Below, piece after piece: positions 22,626-24,516 of a stretch of DNA of 24,516 nucleotides. A program made the position numbers and the translations under genes. Position 1 is the first letter of the stretch; each line of letters opens with the position of its first letter. The DNA is from an uncultured Lachnospiraceae bacterium. GTDB taxonomy: Bacteria > Bacillota > Clostridia > Lachnospirales > Lachnospiraceae. Where the stretch lies: NCBI GenBank assembly GCA_945492935.1, contig CALYVE010000004.1:1-24516 (forward strand), in the 5' to 3' direction. The notes below the pieces were generated by a model. That model saw only the letters and a program-made list of their open reading frames with translations. It was not told the origin of the DNA and did not search any database.

Positions 22626-24440
22626 ATGTGTGGAATCATAGGATTCACAGGAAATATTCCCGCAAAAGATATTATATTAAACGGACTGGAACGGTTAGAG
22701 TATCGAGGATATGATAGTGCGGGTTTGGCACTTTTGGAGAATGGCGAAGTAACTTTGCATAAGAGAACAGGTAAAGTCGAGGCGCTTCGCAATTTGTGCG
22801 CGTCGGATGATAATTCGGCAACTTGTGGTATCGGTCATACAAGATGGGCAACCCACGGTGGTGTAACAGATGTAAATGCACATCCTCATCATGCGGGAAA
22901 TGTTGTATTAATACATAATGGTATAATCGAGAATTATCGTCAGCTTATTGTAGAATATGGTTTGGCTGACAAGCTTGTATCAGAGACTGACTCTGAGGTT
23001 GTTGCACAACTACTCAATATTTTTTATGAGGGTGATCCGATTGCGGCGATCAAGAAAACGATAAAGCTTTTATCAGGTGCATTTGCACTTTGTATTATGT
23101 TTAAGGATATTCCGGATAAGATTTTTGCTATCCGAAATGTCAGCCCAATGATTGCAACACATTGTGATCAGGGCTCTATCATTGCATCAGACCTGACAGC
23201 AGTGATTGCATTTACAAAAGATTATTTTGTTGTTCCTGAATACCATATCCTGACTCTCACAAAGGATGAGATTGTTGTAGAAGATCTCAAAGGTCATGTT
23301 ACGAAACCGGAGATTTTAACAGTAAACTGGGATATTGAGGGCGCACAGAAGGGTGGGTATCCATTCTTTATGCTCAAGGAAATCTTTGAGCAGCCGGATG
23401 CCATCCGTAATACCGTTTCACCGCGTGTAGAGGATGGTTTACCAAGCTTTGAAGAAGATGGTATTGATGATGCGATCTTTGAGCATTGCAAACGCATTAC
23501 CATTGTCGCATGTGGTACGGCTATGCACGCCGGCATGGTTGGAAAGCAGTTGATTGAGGAGAAGCTTCGCATTCCTGTACAGGTTGAAATTGCATCCGAA
23601 TTTCGTTATAAGAATCCAATCATTGATGAGAATACACTTACAATCGTATTATCACAGTCGGGTGAAACCATCGATACATTAGAGGCCTTGAAGCTTGCAA
23701 AAACATTTGGCTCAAAGGTTCTTTCCATCGTTAATGTAAAGGGTTCAACGATTGCACGTGAGAGTGATTATGTTCTCTATACACATGCAGGTCCGGAAAT
23801 TGCCGTTGCAAGTACAAAGGCTTATACCGTTCAGGTAGCTGCTATGTACCTGATTGCCTGCCGCTTAGGGTTAGTAAAGAACATCATCACGGAAACAATG
23901 GCAAGACAATTTATTTCAAAGCTTTTGAGTGCTCCGAATATCATCGAAGAAACGCTTAAGCAGGCAGAAGAAATCAAGCGAATTGCAAATCAGATTAAGC
24001 TTTCCCCGGATGCATTTTACATTGGACGCGGCCTTGACTATGTTATGGGCCTTGAGGCAGCATTAAAGCTTAAGGAAATATCTTATGTACACGCAGAGGC
24101 ATATGCAGCCGGCGAATTGAAGCATGGTACAATCGCTCTGATTACAGAGAATGTGCCTGTGATTGCATTCGCAACGCAAGAGAAGGTTTACGACAAGGTT
24201 ATCTCTAACATTGTGGAAGTGAAGGCAAGAGGTGCTTACGTCGTTCTAGTCAGCATGGATGAAAGTGTTACAGACACGAAGGTATGTGATTGCCATATCC
24301 GTATTCCGCGGTTAGACAGTGAGTTTACAACGTTTGCTACAGCCGTTATTTTGCAGATGATTGCGTATTACACATCCGAAGCAAAAGGCCTTGATGTAGA
24401 TAAGCCACGTAATTTAGCAAAGTCTGTAACAGTAGAATAA
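22626..24440 (+). CDS. glmS: Glutamine-fructose-6-phosphate aminotransferase (isomerizing)
   Basis: This 604-residue enzyme makes glucosamine-6-phosphate from fructose-6-phosphate and glutamine, the first committed step to UDP-GlcNAc and peptidoglycan. The start MCGIIGFTGN exposes the catalytic cysteine after Met removal. The glutaminase domain continues with RLEYRGYDSAGLAL, HTRWATHGGV and HNGIIENY. Two SIS sugar-isomerase domains follow (TIVACGTAMHAGMVGK and LSQSGETIDTLEAL; then YIGRGLDYVMGLEAALKLKE), ending in DVDKPRNLAKSVTVE, the family C-terminus. The length is normal. AGAGG precedes ATG 22626. Expression is governed by the glmS ribozyme in the leader. Confidence 0.97.
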   Translation: MCGIIGFTGNIPAKDIILNGLERLEYRGYDSAGLALLENGEVTLHKRTGKVEALRNLCASDDNSATCGIGHTRWATHGGVTDVNAHPHHAGNVVLIHNGIIENYRQLIVEYGLADKLVSETDSEVVAQLLNIFYEGDPIAAIKKTIKLLSGAFALCIMFKDIPDKIFAIRNVSPMIATHCDQGSIIASDLTAVIAFTKDYFVVPEYHILTLTKDEIVVEDLKGHVTKPEILTVNWDIEGAQKGGYPFFMLKEIFEQPDAIRNTVSPRVEDGLPSFEEDGIDDAIFEHCKRITIVACGTAMHAGMVGKQLIEEKLRIPVQVEIASEFRYKNPIIDENTLTIVLSQSGETIDTLEALKLAKTFGSKVLSIVNVKGSTIARESDYVLYTHAGPEIAVASTKAYTVQVAAMYLIACRLGLVKNIITETMARQFISKLLSAPNIIEETLKQAEEIKRIANQIKLSPDAFYIGRGLDYVMGLEAALKLKEISYVHAEAYAAGELKHGTIALITENVPVIAFATQEKVYDKVISNIVEVKARGAYVVLVSMDESVTDTKVCDCHIRIPRLDSEFTTFATAVILQMIAYYTSEAKGLDVDKPRNLAKSVTVE

Positions 24441-24461
24441 TTAAATAAATGTATTTCTATT

Positions 24462-24492
24462 TAAAAAGAGCTCTCCGCATGCGGAGAGCTCT
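24462..24492 (-). terminator. 26-bp perfect palindrome, terminator mainly for the opposite strand
   Basis: AGAGCTCTCCGCA (24467-24479) is followed directly by its reverse complement up to 24492. On the plus strand what follows is CAGACTG, with no T-run. On the minus strand the hairpin is followed by TTTTTAA. It therefore looks like the terminator of a convergent gene beyond the right edge, although the strong stem may also stabilise the glmS mRNA end. Confidence 0.65.
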
Positions 24493-24516
24493 CAGACTGT
24501 AGACAAAGCAGCATCG

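Overview
The window looks like chromosomal DNA of a low-GC, anaerobic Gram-positive bacterium of the Clostridia, most likely Lachnospiraceae. This is an inference from gene content: rubredoxin/rubrerythrin, a choline-binding-type repeat surface protein, DUF1846, ThrH, a fused homocysteine methyltransferase/methylenetetrahydrofolate reductase, and a glmS ribozyme. Shine-Dalgarno sites are strong and several starts are GTG or TTG. Almost everything is on the plus strand; only a two-gene regulator/membrane-protein unit (about 4950-5502) is on the minus strand. I see no tRNA, rRNA, CRISPR array, prophage or intact transposon.

Layout. 1-401: tail of an unidentified upstream gene, a terminator, and a broken HAD-phosphatase start (22 codons with its own promoter and ribosome binding site). 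402-1688: secreted cell-wall-binding repeat protein. 2033-3211: a single frame joining flavin reductase, rubredoxin and rubrerythrin, with an internal ribosome binding site in front of the rubrerythrin part. 3314-4864: beta-carbonic anhydrase and a DegV lipid-binding protein. 4950-5502 (minus): XRE regulator and DUF3796 membrane protein. 5761-8121: hotdog thioesterase, LUD-domain protein, rhomboid protease. 8197-11713: thiazole-branch thiamine genes thiS-thiF-thiG-thiH plus a TenI-like gene, with a leader too short for a TPP riboswitch, followed by a MATE transporter. 13207-16577: DUF1846 protein, a 76-residue helical protein, ThrH and a diacylglycerol-kinase-like lipid kinase. 16638-19358: a 60-residue conserved-looking protein overlapping the methionine synthase/MTHFR fusion, which overlaps a TraX-like membrane protein. 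19461-22347: response regulator, histidine kinase and an unrecognised membrane-anchored protein. 22441-24440: glmS ribozyme and glmS.

How the genes work together. The thiamine block makes the thiazole half of thiamine. ThiS carries sulfur after ThiF adenylation, ThiH makes dehydroglycine from tyrosine, ThiG closes the ring and the TenI-like protein probably aromatises it. The fused rubrerythrin protein would let one polypeptide pass electrons from reduced flavin through rubredoxin to a di-iron peroxidase. GlmS feeds amino-sugar synthesis and is controlled by self-cleavage of its own leader. Most of the window is ordinary housekeeping. The most distinctive items are the three-module redox fusion with a nested start, an 8-base direct repeat flanking the glmS cleavage site, the small proteins tied to the MetH/MTHFR and DUF1846 genes, the unidentified third member of the two-component operon, and a possible small RNA at 5588-5675. 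I found no clear evidence for a wholly new system.
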